Assembly: GCA_007833815.1 (NCBI GenBank)
Contig: CP033464.1
Span: 2,241,501-2,305,500 of the forward strand
Source of the DNA: Brevibacillus laterosporus
Lineage (GTDB): Bacteria > Bacillota > Bacilli > Brevibacillales > Brevibacillaceae
Length of the DNA: 64,000 nucleotides
Reading direction: 5' to 3'
The notes below the pieces were generated by a model, which did no database searches, had not been told where the DNA came from, and saw only the letters and a program-made list of their open reading frames with translations. The translations under genes and the position numbers were made by a program. This document shows positions 28,709-39,534 of this stretch, in pieces (positions within the stretch are counted from its first letter, which is position 1; each line of letters opens with the position of its first letter).

Positions 28709-29236
28709 ATGAATTTTTGGATTCAGGCAAGTTGCCCTAAATGCACAGGAATTTTTGATGAGGAAGACGAAAACCTTTCAAATGCTATTGAAACAATATT
28801 TCCAATGATGACTGAAAAAGCTATTATGGTTTGGAAAACCATATATATACCGCTATGTTATAAGTATGATATTAGTTGTATGGTAGATGATATTCTTGAC
28901 ATTCTTGAAAAGCTAAGAAGTAATTCATCCGGTGAGATATCCTTGCATTGGGCATCAAATACATTTGCTAATGTATGGAATATAAGGTGGTGGGAGGCGC
29001 AGGTGGTAATAAATTCTGAATGGGGTTCTGTTTTGGGGCATACTGAACAATTATTGGACTCCAAAGGAGCTATTGTTCTATCTAAACAGTCTTTTATATC
29101 AGAATGGAAAAGAGTTCTATTCAATATTATATCAGGGCTAAAGGAATCAGGATATAAAGAGGGTAACCTTCCTGGTATGACACGGTTAATTGCAGAGTAT
29201 AATGCAATTGATGGTGACGGAATTCTCTATAAATAA
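28709..29236 (+). CDS. Probable immunity protein for tip A
   Basis: A 175-residue acidic soluble protein, ATG after ATGAGGAGGTAGG, 24 nt downstream of the tip A stop. It holds a CPKC pair near the N-terminus and Trp-rich strands (SLHWASNTFANVWNIRWWEA). I do not recognise the family. Position, own ribosome site and acidic character fit an immunity role. Confidence 0.6.
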   Translation: MNFWIQASCPKCTGIFDEEDENLSNAIETIFPMMTEKAIMVWKTIYIPLCYKYDISCMVDDILDILEKLRSNSSGEISLHWASNTFANVWNIRWWEAQVVINSEWGSVLGHTEQLLDSKGAIVLSKQSFISEWKRVLFNIISGLKESGYKEGNLPGMTRLIAEYNAIDGDGILYK

Positions 29237-29309
29237 TATTGGAGACAGCTTTATAGAAACCATATGGAAAAGGCAGATATCTAAACAATGTCCGTGTTTT
29301 TCTGGTGAG

Positions 29310-29372
29310 GCTACCAAGTGCCGTTGAACGCGTCATTCAACAAATAACACATATAACCCCATGTAATACCTG
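29310..29372 (+). repeat. Post-cassette repeat, copy 1
   Basis: A 60-bp element beginning GCTACCAAGTGCCG and containing AACACATATAACC. Related copies are at 42350-42410 and 52347-52400, each just downstream of an immunity gene. It may be a recombination or transcript-end element. The whole gap 29237-29555 holds only this repeat and the next terminator. Confidence 0.55.
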
Positions 29373-29452
29373 TATAAAGATTTCTTCAAATTGTTTGTAC
29401 GCACATAAAATACTCTAATTTGTAACCAAAATAACGCAATGCCGTTACACCG

Positions 29453-29499
29453 AACAGGTTGATTATGGTCAGATACCACCATGATTGACCTGTTTTTTT
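29453..29499 (+). terminator. Intrinsic terminator, repeated type 1
   Basis: AACAGGTTGATTATGGT (29453-29469) pairs with ACCATGATTGACCTGTT (29478-29494) with mismatches and G-T pairs, then a T-run. A near copy is at 32363-32408. Confidence 0.75.
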
Positions 29500-29569
29500 G
29501 TTATCTTCGTTTTCTTGCGTTTTTTTCAAATACAACGCAACTGTAGAATATCCTATTGCGATATAGACG

Positions 29570-30539
29570 ATGGGAAGGAAATCTTCTCACATGGACAGAG
29601 AATGAGGAACCCCATACCTATGTGTACGATGCCCGTAATCGCTTAGCTCGCACAGGTCAAGCAAGCTACACCTATGACGCTGAACATGTACGTACCTCGA
29701 TGACTTGGAAGGGAAAGACGACACGCTATGTAGTCGACCAAGTGTAAGTATTTAGCCGTGTACTCATGGAGCTAGGAGATGACGGTAGCCCAAAAGCCTA
29801 CTATGTATATGGACAAGGCCTGATCGGCCGGGAAGATGCGCACGGTAATTATTTGTCGTATCATACGGATATGCGTGGTAGTACCACGATACTGAGTGAT
29901 TGGAGCGGACGTGTCACCGATCGCTACAGCTATGGGGTATATGGTGAGTTAGAACAACACGATGGTACAACCTCCCAACCGTTTTGTTATAATGGTAGAG
30001 ATGGTGTCATGACCGACCCTAATGGCTTGTATTACATGAGGGAGAGGTACTACCATCCCGGACTGAAGCGTTTCCTGAACCGAGATATTTTAGCAGGGGA
30101 CGTGACGGAAGGGCAGACCTTTAACCGATTTGCCTATGTGAATGGTGATCCAGTAGGGTTTATTGATCCGCTGGGGTTGGCAGGGCTTGGGACTAATGAT
30201 TGTCCGAAGGGTAAAGTCCCGAAAGAATACAAGCTTTCCGATAATCATAATATTCCTAAAAAAATAGTAGATGAATATGATAATATCAATCTTGGAAATG
30301 GTACACCTAGGGTTGATAAAAATAGAACCCAAAAGATATTTCAAGCTAATGAACTAAAGAATAAAACAGGGAAAAATAATGTTTGGGATGGTTCAAAGGA
30401 ATGGGATGTGCCGGGTACTAAGCATAGGATATTAGAAAGAACAGATGGAAAATTAGGTTATGTTATCAACCATGATTATAGTAAACCGAAATTATTTCCA
30501 TCACCTTGGTTTCCAGATGGTGGGAAATTCAAGCCGTAA
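29570..30539 (+). pseudogene. Silent Rhs tip B (barnase-type RNase candidate)
   Basis: Rhs core fragment from about DGNLLTWTENEE with a nonsense codon at 29745 (GAA to TAA, in VDQVE), then open from 29766 to the end. The tip after GLGTNDCPKGK is about 110 residues: GTPRVDKNRTQKIFQANE, KEWDVPGTKHRILERTDGK, YVINHDYSKPKLFPSPWF. His, Arg and Lys in the PGTKHRIL segment could be catalytic. The family is not certain, but the adjacent immunity protein ends in a barstar-like domain, which points to an RNase. No promoter or start is evident for the fragment. Confidence 0.7.
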
Positions 30540-30561
30540 TAGGATTAAAGGAGGGGAAATA

Positions 30562-31413
30562 GTGGACTGGAAATTCTCGCTTCATGATGATCAAAGTGAT
30601 TTAGTAATTGGTTACTGTAAAGATATAGTGGGATTAGACGGTCAGATTTATTCTGATGCGGATATTTCGTATCATCAAATTGAGCTAATACAATTCGCTT
30701 TTTGTAATAATTTTAAAGAACATCTATTAAAAAGCAAAGAGTCGATAAATAGGTTAGTATATATATGTACAATTGATAAAGATAAAAATCCAATAGGTAA
30801 GTATTCTTTTTTCATTTTTGATAATCTTTATTATCATAAAGTTGGATTTCCCGAGAATCCTACAAATATAATATTTAAAGGGTCTTTAGATGATGTTTTA
30901 TCAAATAAAGAACTTGAAATTTGGAATGAATGGAGGATTTCCTGTCCTCTAAATAAGAATCACTGGGCTAATTTTAATGAAGAGGAACGAAGGGCCTGGT
31001 TAAAGGTTGTAACAAAGTATAATGATAATAGAACCGATTATTACGAATTAAAGGAAAAGGTATTTTATTTGGATGGAACATATGTAACAGACTATCCTGC
31101 ATTTTTTTGCGCAATAGGAGAAGCTGTTAATGGTCCGGGAGGTTATTATGGATTTGATATTAACTCTTTAATTGATTGTTTACAGGGAGGATTCGGTGCA
31201 ACCTCACCGTATACGCTCGTATGGAAAAACTATAAGATAGCAGAACGCTTTTTGGATATTGAGTCTTGGTTAAGAGAAATTAGATATAAAAGAGAACTAA
31301 GTAATAAATTGCTTAATAAGCCTGAGTTCGAAGAATTGGGTGACAGACCTTTATTTCAAGTACTTGTTGAGATTTTAAAAAATGAAGATGTAACAATAGT
31401 ATTTGAAAAATAA
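30562..31413 (+). CDS. Immunity protein with barstar-like C-terminal domain
   Basis: 283 residues from a GTG after AAAGGAGGGG; the frame upstream to 30460 lies in the toxin tip. Residues 1 to about 190 are a beta-rich domain I do not recognise. Residues about 195-250 match barstar: FYLDGTYVTDYPAFF, GPGGYYGFDINSLIDCLQGG and YTLVWKNYKIAE parallel the Tyr-Tyr-Gly, N/D-L-D-A-L-W-D-C-L and L-x-W elements of barstar, keeping the two Asp that plug the barnase active site. It should inhibit the tip B RNase by direct binding. Complete and apparently translatable. Confidence 0.75.
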   Translation: MDWKFSLHDDQSDLVIGYCKDIVGLDGQIYSDADISYHQIELIQFAFCNNFKEHLLKSKESINRLVYICTIDKDKNPIGKYSFFIFDNLYYHKVGFPENPTNIIFKGSLDDVLSNKELEIWNEWRISCPLNKNHWANFNEEERRAWLKVVTKYNDNRTDYYELKEKVFYLDGTYVTDYPAFFCAIGEAVNGPGGYYGFDINSLIDCLQGGFGATSPYTLVWKNYKIAERFLDIESWLREIRYKRELSNKLLNKPEFEELGDRPLFQVLVEILKNEDVTIVFEK

Positions 31414-31629
31414 AATATTAGAAAACAAACTTGTAATTTCATGGAGGGAATCTGGTTAATTAAAGGTATTTCAGTTGTAAAAGAAAATACCTAAAGTTTA
31501 GAATGTGGAGGAGTACATTTCCATAAGAAAGCATCTCTTCCTATAATTTGCTTCATTATCCAAAAAATGTATTTATTGAAGTATAAAGATAAACGTGGAA
31601 ACCTTGTTTGTCTTTATACCTTTGACATT

Positions 31630-31737
31630 ATCCCCTCAAGGTAGAGTGTGAAAAACCTTATCTGATTGATAAGTGTTACAATCTACTTGAAGGGGATTTT
31701 GTTATGGCTAAAAGAATCAATATCTTTCAATTATGAG
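31630..31737 (+). mobile_element. IS end remnant
   Basis: ATCCCCTCAAGGTAGA (from 31630) is nearly the inverted complement of TCTACTTGAAGGGGAT (31682-31697). It is followed by ATGGCTAAAAGAATC, which looks like the first codons of a transposase that stops after MAKRINIFQL. I read this as the terminal stub of a deleted insertion sequence. The gap 31414-31918 holds otherwise only the VgrG scrap. Confidence 0.4.
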
Positions 31738-31748
31738 GAGATAGATTT

Positions 31749-31865
31749 CGTTCATCAAGAGAATGGCGTCACGTTTTGGTGCAGTTCTGTTTCCGGAAAC
31801 GAGTTATAAGACGCCGAAGTTCTCGCTTGGTGTCTTAGATGGAAGACAACTGACAGAAGGGGTAC
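31749..31865 (+). pseudogene. VgrG fragment
   Basis: About 115 bp encoding FIKRMASRFGAVLFPETSYK then TPKFSLGVLDGRQLTEG, matching codons 160-200 of the VgrG-Rhs gene (near 21738-21850) at high identity. It is a scrap with no start, left by recombination or transposition. Confidence 0.8.
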
Positions 31866-31918
31866 TATATGTCTACTAAGTTTACCTATTCTAAATAATT
31901 AACGATTGGAGATAAGAT

Positions 31919-32353
31919 ATGACGGATTTTTTAGACCCATCTAAATTAGATGATGTAAATTGAAAAATGCAGTTACAGAATTAAGTCTTTTATTAAAAAA
32001 ATCTTAGATCTGATTGCAATAAAATTTGAAGAAACTACAGAGCTTGAGAGACAAGTCATCGCAGCCTTTTGCTTTGGGGCTATAATGTTATTGTACAAAG
32101 GGACGACCTAAGTCAACCACAGGCCCACGCTTTAACGATAACTCTATTAATTAATGTATTTAAGTACAGTGAAAATCAAGCTGTTTCCTTTGCTGACGAT
32201 TTAATAAAAGCAACAAGTAAAGAGCATTATCCAGTAATGAATACAATTATTCATAGGGGAATTGATGGTCACTATCAGTATATAAATAACATGGATGTAG
32301 AATTAAAGAAAAATATTACGGATGTTATAAAAGCTATTAAAAAGAATGCATAA
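31919..32353 (+). pseudogene. Imm48-like immunity pseudogene, two frameshifts
   Basis: ATG after TTGGAGAT opens MTDFLDPSKLDDVN, then one T appears lost near 31962; the next frame gives KNAVTELSLLLKKILDLIAI through AAFCFGAI, a second base is lost near 32082, and the last frame gives VIVQRDDLSQPQAHALTITL to the end (94 residues open from a TTG at 32069). The joined product resembles the Imm48 immunity family. Its toxin is absent. Two independent single-base losses show that this orphan is not maintained. Confidence 0.65.
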
Positions 32354-32362
32354 ATTATAATG

Positions 32363-32408
32363 ATAGGTTGATTATGGTCTAATACCCATGATTGACCTGT
32401 TTTTTTGT
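32363..32408 (+). terminator. Intrinsic terminator, repeated type 1
   Basis: Near copy of the terminator at 29453: AGGTTGATTATGG pairs with CCATGATTGACCT and a seven-T run follows. It closes the Imm48-like unit. Confidence 0.7.
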
Positions 32409-32475
32409 TTTAAGCAAATATCGCACCATGTCCAATTTCACGGTTATGTATTAAGTAAATTTCAAAATAAGTTTC

Positions 32476-35400
32476 AATGCGGGCATCTCAGTAGCTCGTG
32501 GAGATTATGCAGGAGCGGCCGCGACCGGTGCTAAGCTCGGAATGAAAGCCGCGAAGGCATTAAAGATGGGAAAAACAGTAGCCAAGGTAGTCGATGCAGT
32601 AATTGGAAAGGTCTATACCGCTTCACGTAAACTAGCTTCACGTAAGCTAAAGAGCAGTATCAATCAACTAGAAGCTGTTCAGAAGATAAAAAGCAGTATG
32701 AAGCTCAAGGCAATGGCAAACAGTCGTGTTGGCAAAATTGGAAAAGCCGTTACAAAAGAAGTAGCTACAGAAGTCGGATACCAAGCGGTAGAAGAGGTGG
32801 CTGGTGATGTAGCATCCTCTGTTTTGGGAGTAATAGGCGGTAAAAAGAATAAATATAAAGGGAAGAAGAAATTATCTAAAAAGGAGCGCAAAAAAGCCGC
32901 TCAACGGGCAAAAAATGCAGATGCCAATAAAAAAAGCTGTGTAGGCGATCCCATTCATGCTGGCTCCGGATCGCAATTTATCATTCATCCTACTCTGAAG
33001 CTGTATGGAGCTGAGACATGGACATTCGAGCTACACTACAATTCGTTGCTTCTCCAGCAGGGCGTACTCGGTAAAGCTTGGACGCATAATTATGAAATGC
33101 ATGCCAACATAGAGCGTATTGACCAGGGTGAGATTACCATCTGGTGGAACACAGGCAGAAGAAATGTGTTTATGCAGACGGAAGCAGATCGTACTCTGTA
33201 CCGTTCAGAAGATGTAGACATGATGTTCTATGAGCTTCGCCGTTTCGAGAATGGTCTTGAGCTCTTCAACCGAAATACGCGGGAAATCCACTACTTTAAA
33301 CGGAATGGACAGTTGAGTAAACAAACCAATGCCTTGGGGCAATCTTTGACCTTTATTCATGATTCCTCTGATCGCCTTGTCAACATGACAGATGCTGTCA
33401 CAGGTCGTTCTTTATCCTTGAAGTACGGACAGGATGGACTATTATACCGTGTCTACGATGCTTATCGCAGTGTGCAATTCGATTACAACGAGTCTCGTCG
33501 CCTCAGCCAATTCGTCGATCCGAATGGAACCATAAGCGAGCTAACGTATACCGAACAAGGACAGATCGAGTCCCTTACTGTGGATGGAATTTTGCAATAT
33601 CGCAACGCCTACGACCATGAGGAACGGGTTATTGCGCAGACCAATGCCTTAGGACTAGCCTCTCAGTTCACCTATGACACAGAAAGCATTCCTGGTTCCA
33701 TAATTACAACTTTCACAGACCGTCTGGGTGCTACAGAGGTCATGATTCATGATGAACGCATGTTACTTATGGAGAAACAAGAAAGAGACGGTAGCCGTGT
33801 TTCGTATGAATATAATAGCCGAGGTCAAATGATTGCGGAAACAGTAGGGAAAGAAGAGACGACCACCTACCAGTACGATGAGCGAGGCAATCTGATTCAA
33901 GTAGTTGATCCACTAGGGAATCAAACCAGCTATTTGTACAATGAAGACGATTTGTTGCTGTCTGAGACTAATGCTGAGGGAGGTATCACGAGCTACACGT
34001 ATGACGAACGTGGACGTTTGGTAAGCATGACCCGCCCAGATGAAAGTCACTCTGAGATTGGCTACAACGAACAGGGACAACGGGAGAGCTACACCGATTC
34101 GAATGGTGTGACGAGCCGGTATAGGTACGATGACAAAGGCTCCTCGCGGCTGTCTATGATGGAGAGGGCCGTGTCATACAGGTAGGCTACGACGAGGTAG
34201 GGCGTATTGCTTCTTTCCAAGATGGACGAGGTGGCAAAGTACGACGCACCTATGATGCCAATGATAACATCGTACAAGTAATCGATCCGCTTGGACGCCC
34301 ATATTCCTTTGCCTATGATGCCTTCGATCAACGCGTGGAAGAAACGATGCCTTCAGGAGTAACCACCCGCTATCGTTATCATGTGCTAGGACCAATGGAA
34401 AGCGTAACGGACCCGCTAGGACAGACGACCACCTATCGATATGACACAGAGGGCCAGTTGATTGCCGTTATCCAGCCAAATGAAGCGGAAATTCACTATG
34501 AGCGGGATAAAATGGGTCGTATCATAGCGATTACTGATCCATTAGGTCGAACCGAGAAAGCCGCTTATGATGAAACCGGACGCCTCCTTCAGGTTTGGGA
34601 TGCGCTGGGAAATAGGGTACAGGACGTCAGCTACGATGCAGGCGGTAATCTTGTTTCCGCTACAGATGCCTTAGGTCATACAACGTTGTACGGTTTTAAC
34701 AAATTATATCAATGCACCAAGAAGACAAATGCTCTTGGACAAAATACGACTTATGCCTACGATGCCGTTGCTCGTCTGACCGAGGTCATGGAAAGCGATG
34801 CCGCGATCTATCGTCAGCAATATGACAGCGAAGGACGTCTCGTTAGCTATACCGATGCCAATGACAACGAAACGACGCTTCGGTACGATCAAAGTGGGCT
34901 AGTGGTAGAGGAACAAAATGCCACCGGGGAAGCTACCCATTTTGCCTACGACGAACGAGGCTGGATACACAAACGTACCAATGCCAGAGGGCAAGAAACC
35001 CACTATCGCTACGATGCCGCAGGCCAGCTTCTCGAACAAAAGGATGAGGTTGGTACTGTACGAAGGGAATACGACGCAGACGGCAATCTCGTCAAGGTAC
35101 AGGAAGAAGGAACGGGCAAGAAGCATCGGGAGTACGACCTGTTAGGTCGTGTCACTGCTTGTACAGATAGCTACGGAAATACCATTCAATACCGGTATGA
35201 CGAAAATAGCCAGCTGACCCACCTCATCTATCCAGATGGGAAGATCGTCCGTTATACCTACGATGTAGCTGGACAGCTTACGGAGGTAAAAGACTGGGCA
35301 GGGCGTCGTACTACCTACACCTACGACGAAAATGGGCGACTGATCAAGACGACTCGACCAAATGGAACCATCGAGCAACGCAGCTATGACGTTGCTGGAC

Positions 35401-36752
35401 AAATGGTGCGTCTGTGGGATCAAAACCGCCAAGGTGTGATGCTCCAGAAATACCGCTACGTGTACAATGAGCTAGGACAAATTGTGCAAGAAGAGGAAAA
35501 GCAGTATACCTACGACGCTTTGAAACGACTCGTAAGCGGTGAATGGCCGGGCGGTCGTGTTTGGTATAGCTACGACCAAGGTGGAAACGTCACGGGAATC
35601 GGGACGGTAGAGGCAACACCGAAGAAGGTCATGGGATATGGAAAAGACAACAGACTTTCCGTAGTGAATGAACATCCAGTAGAGATGGATGCAGACGGCA
35701 ATCTACTCACATGGACAGAGAATGAGGAAGCTCATACCTATGTGTACGATGCCCGCAATCGACTAGTCCGCACAGGTCAAGCACGCTACACCTATGATGC
35801 CGAGCACGTACGTACCTCGATGACATGGAAAGGAAAGACGACACGCTATGTAGTCGACCAAGTGGAAGTATTTAGCCGTGTTCTCATGGAGCTAGGGGAA
35901 GACGGTAGTCCGAAAGCCTATTATGTGTATGGGCAAGGCTTGATCGGGCGAGAGGATACGCAAGGGAATTACTTGTCGTATCATACGGATATGCGTGGTA
36001 GTACCACGATGCTGAGTGATTGGGGAGGACGTGTTACCGATCGCTACAGCTATGGCGTGTATGGAGAATTAGAACAGCACGATGGTACAACCTTCCAACC
36101 GTTTTGTTATAATGGTAGAGATGGTGTCATGACCGACCCGAATGGCTTGTATTACATGAGGGCGCGGTACTACCATCCCGGACTGAAGCGTTTCCTGAAC
36201 CGAGATATCTTATGCGGGGATGTGACGGAAGGGCAGACCTTTAACCGATTTGCCTATGTGAATGGTGATCCAGTAGGGTTTATTGATCCGCTGGGATTGG
36301 CGGGTCTTGGGACTAATGATTGTCCGAAGCGGAATCCTGATCAGCAAACCGAAAAATTTTATCGAGCGATGTCGGAAAAAGAATTTAAAAAGCTAGAAAA
36401 GAACGGGATTCTAACCAAACGACCTGAAGGGAAAAGTGAGCTAAAAATTACCGATGATCCTCATTATGGATCGGGTGATCTATCTAAACGTAAGTCGCAA
36501 AAATCTAGGAACTATACTCGTTTTGTTGAGTTTGAGGTTAAACCAGGTACAAAAGATAAATTAATTAATCAATCCGGTGGAACCCATGAATCTACTCGAA
36601 ATCATCCAGACTTTTCTCATTTGCCTCCGCATAAAGATGGTCTTGTGGAAGTCAAATTCGAGAAAAATGAAGTATTAAGTTTAGGTTTAGGATCAAGTGA
36701 AAAAGGCCTTGAATTCTTTAACTCACAAATTGTTTCATGGAAGGTGATATAG
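32476..36752 (+). pseudogene. Long silent Rhs copy C with ART-like toxin tip
   Basis: A second, near-complete Rhs gene lacking VgrG. It starts abruptly at NAGISVARGDYAG, matching 22867 of VgrG-Rhs, with a short internal deletion, and keeps the cage from DPIHAGSG onward. One base is lost near 34141 (ACCTC to CCTC), splitting it into frames open at 32542-34185 and 34335-36752. Long blocks are identical to VgrG-Rhs while others differ, the mosaic expected from gene conversion. The 140-residue tip (EKFYRAMSEKEFKKLEKNGI, RFVEFEVKPGTKDKL, LSLGLGSSEKGLEFF) resembles ADP-ribosyltransferase-type toxins by its FYRAMS opening; that is tentative. No start codon or promoter remains. Confidence 0.8.
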
Positions 36753-37312
36753 TGGAAAGTAAAAGATCTCTTGCAGATTTAATAAGAATATATAATGAAA
36801 AAATGAAAACCGTAGCCCGCGGAGAGGGACAAAAAATACGAAAAAGTTTTGGAGAACAGGTCCGTGAGTTGACTCATGAAGATGTTGAGAAGGATATCAT
36901 TTCATATATTAAAGAAAGTCTTGTAACAAAACAATGGAAAAATGCTCATGAGTGGATAGGTTCAGCCCTCGATCATCCATCTTCCCAATATATAGACTAT
37001 TTTTTAAAAATATTGAACGAACAAGATAGTAATGCTCCTCATTATTGGGCTCTAGACGTAATTGAATATATGCCAGAGATCATCTCTGAAACTGCCATAC
37101 CACAACTCAAAAAACTAGCAGAAAATATTAATCCAACCTGGTCTGAGGCAGTAATTGAAAAATATTTTGAGACGATTGTATGGAATGATGAAAATGCAGA
37201 AGAATTTATTTCAACCTTGGTAAATTCATCTAATGAAAAAATTTCATTTAGAGCGAAATATTGGATGGAAACATTTGAGGTAGAAAGAAAGGAAGATGCT
37301 GAAGATGACTAA
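36752..37312 (+). CDS. HEAT-like immunity protein for tip C
   Basis: About 186 residues from a GTG overlapping the toxin stop by one base, with GGAAGG upstream; ATG 36737 is an in-frame alternative. Mostly helical with repeated helix pairs (PSSQYIDYFLKILNEQ, HYWALDVIEYMPEI, AIPQLKKLAENI), suggesting HEAT/ARM-like architecture. The ART-like tip H near 54.4 kb is also followed by a helical HEAT-like protein, which supports a toxin-immunity pairing. Cognate inhibition is inferred. Confidence 0.65.
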   Translation: MESKRSLADLIRIYNEKMKTVARGEGQKIRKSFGEQVRELTHEDVEKDIISYIKESLVTKQWKNAHEWIGSALDHPSSQYIDYFLKILNEQDSNAPHYWALDVIEYMPEIISETAIPQLKKLAENINPTWSEAVIEKYFETIVWNDENAEEFISTLVNSSNEKISFRAKYWMETFEVERKEDAEDD

Positions 37313-37430
37313 AGAAGGATTAAGTATGTTTAAGTTATTGTAAGACGAAATGTTAAAAAAATAAAATCATATAGATTTGTTTATCAAATTTTTTCATGAC
37401 TTATAAATTTGATAAAACAACTTTAATCGT

Positions 37431-37475
37431 AACCCGAATAACGGACGCTTACTAAAATCCTTATTCGGGTTTTCT
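37431..37475 (+). terminator. Intrinsic terminator
   Basis: AACCCGAATAA (37431-37441) pairs with TTATTCGGGTT (37461-37471), followed by TTTC. It ends the tip C immunity transcript. Confidence 0.75.
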
Positions 37476-37574
37476 TATGTGCAAATCATACGCTCAAAGT
37501 GGGCATCATGGAAAAATAAAATGGTATGCTTTTCATCATAAAGTAATTACAGGATAGTATAAGGAGGATGAAAA

Positions 37575-37871
37575 ATGTCAGAGAAGCTAAAAAAAGAGGA
37601 GCTTATCAAACTAGTAGAAAAAATATGTAATCCAAAGTTATCAGAAGAGGAGGTAAGTGAATATATCGATATTCTAGAACAAAATGTCCCCCATTCTGCT
37701 CCAAGTGATTTAATTTTTTGGAGTGACACTATGTTAACGCCTGAAGAAATAGTAGAGATAGCATTAAACTATAAAGAAACTATAAAAGGTAATGAATTAG
37801 AAACTTATACACAATACGGCATAAAAGCTGAGGTTTATAAAGAAACCTGGAAATTTAGTACAGAAGTATAA
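37575..37871 (+). CDS. Orphan Im9-like (DNase colicin) immunity protein
   Basis: A 98-residue acidic protein with ATG after AAGGAGGATG. Residues 8-50 (ELIKLVEKICNPKLSEEEVS, then VPHSAPSDLIFW) match the colicin E DNase immunity family (LVTTICN...SEEE, HPSGSDLIYYP), including the Tyr/Trp-Pro-Asp specificity helix region. No DNase toxin tip is next to it. The last 20 residues (IKAEVYKETWKFSTEV) instead resemble the end of the ParB-like tip D at 40.2 kb (SKAEVYQDAWKLSKKV), so the 3' end looks chimeric. It could still protect against an HNH-type colicin-like tip such as the one at 51392. Confidence 0.75.
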   Translation: MSEKLKKEELIKLVEKICNPKLSEEEVSEYIDILEQNVPHSAPSDLIFWSDTMLTPEEIVEIALNYKETIKGNELETYTQYGIKAEVYKETWKFSTEV

Positions 37872-37921
37872 GGTAAGTCAATGTTCTACTACTTGGAAAA
37901 GATTTAAGTCAAACTATTAGA

Positions 37922-39285
37922 TGAATCAATTTTATAAAGGCTTTTTTCAAAATGATTAGACTATCCCTACGGGATCAATGCTGTTTTTTGAAAAAATTAA
38001 ACTGCTACTTTCATCCTACTTGCCAGTTCCTACGAATTCGATCCACTGCTAACTTGGATGCATTATAAACAAGAGTAACCAAATCAAAATGGACTTTTTC
38101 CCTCTTTCCTGTGCGATATCGGACATTGTTTAGCTGAAAGAACTCCTTCAAATAAGCATGTACTCGCTCCACGGCTGTTCTCTGGTCATATAGTTTTTCC
38201 CACGTTTTTGTTCCTCTGGCTGGCGCGGTGTACTTTCGAAGATCGGTTTCTGCCTTGATTTTATAGACTTTTTGACAGAGAGAATCCTGATTCAATGGAC
38301 AGTCTTTACATTCTTTTAGCCGTACAAATTTCAACGTTTTGTACTTCTTATCATAACCGTCGTAACGATAAGAGCATTCTCGGACACAAGGTGGCGCAAA
38401 ATGTGAATCGAATCCAACCATTTCTCCTTCATTCCGCTTGTTGTAAGCAATAATCGCTTGTGCGTTCATTCGTCCGATTTGTTGATAAATCGGGACATAG
38501 TCATATCCCGCATCCATGATTCTATATCGCATGTGATTGGGCAGAACAGTTTGAATTCCTTTCAACAAAGGAATCGCTGCTTTCCTATCGTTCATACTTC
38601 CAGAGGACATGAGGGAGCAAAGAATATATTGACTTTTCGTACCGACTGCAAGATGAGCTTTGTATCCGAACCAAAATACGTTCTTTCCTTCACTATTTTC
38701 TTAATGCTCCAATCCGGTTTGAAAGGAACTTGGGACCGTAGGTCCTCCAACGTCACATTTAGTTGAGCTACAATGGTTTTTTCGTACAAGGACTTCTGAG
38801 TTTCCTTTTCTTGCTTTTGTTTGTCATAGATTTCTTTTTCTGCTTTTGATTTACGTCCGCGTTTTTTTAGTAATTTCGTCTTTTTTTCCTTTGCTACACC
38901 TCGATCACGGGATTCAAAATGGGTTGCATCGATGGCAAATCTTTCACAGTGGGAATTCGTTCTACGATTCGAGCGACCAGAGAATATAGCATAGCAGCAT
39001 AATTTAACTCGGTAGGAGCACCATAGATCGACTTTTTGGAAATAGAGAAAAGAAGCGGTTCAATGTCAAGAGTGGAGAAAATAGCCTCAAAACGTTTGGG
39101 AGGTTCTAAGTCGAATAATTCTTGTATAGCAAATAGGCTTCCTTGTTTTATAATAGACACTGGGAGTCACCACCACCTCTTAAGTTTGGGTCGCACTTAA
39201 CTTATTAGAGATTTGGGGAGGTACTCCTTTTTCTATTCTCAAAAACTCATGAGCCCGTAGGGCTCTGATTTATGAAATTGATTCA
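37922..39285 (-). mobile_element. IS1182-like insertion sequence, internally deleted
   Basis: Bounded by 17-bp inverted repeats (TGAATCAATTTtATAAA at 37922-37938, TTTATGAAATTGATTCA at 39269-39285). Compared with the intact copy at 42428-43987 it lacks about 196 bp, corresponding to transposase codons about 75-139, and has a further frame break near 38700. The remaining coding parts are at 38894-39160 (N-terminal), 38592-38789 and 38011-38610 (C-terminal), all on the minus strand. It cannot make a functional transposase. Its right end truncates the NADAR-type gene. Confidence 0.85.
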
Positions 39286-39413
39286 TGTAATGATTCAATA
39301 GACTTTTGTTTTTGAGATAAAGCAAATCCAGAATACCAGGTAAAATCAATATACTCTACTTCTAAGAGACCTTTAATTTTGGGATTAGCTATAAATACTG
39401 GTCTTTTAGCCAT
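39270..39413 (-). pseudogene. N-terminal stub of a NADAR-type (DarT1-associated) antitoxin
   Basis: ATG at 39413 (minus strand), after AGGAAAGAGGG, encodes MAKRPVFIANPKIKGLLEVE then YIDFTWYSGFALSQKQKSIE before running into the IS end, where it stops. The RPVFI...EVEYIDFTWYSGFA..QK..SI.SLH pattern matches the start of DarT1-associated NADAR antitoxins, which remove ADP-ribose. Only about 45 residues survive. It was not long enough to stand out as an ORF. The rest of 39414-39534 shows nothing recognisable. Confidence 0.55.
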
Positions 39414-39534
39414 TCAAATAACCCTCTTTCCTAGTTTCTCGAATGTTATCATTATAATAGATAAACTATGAATTGAAAAACTATCAGGGTCACATGCTAT
39501 TAGTATAGATTTAGATGATAATGTCCAAGGTAAC

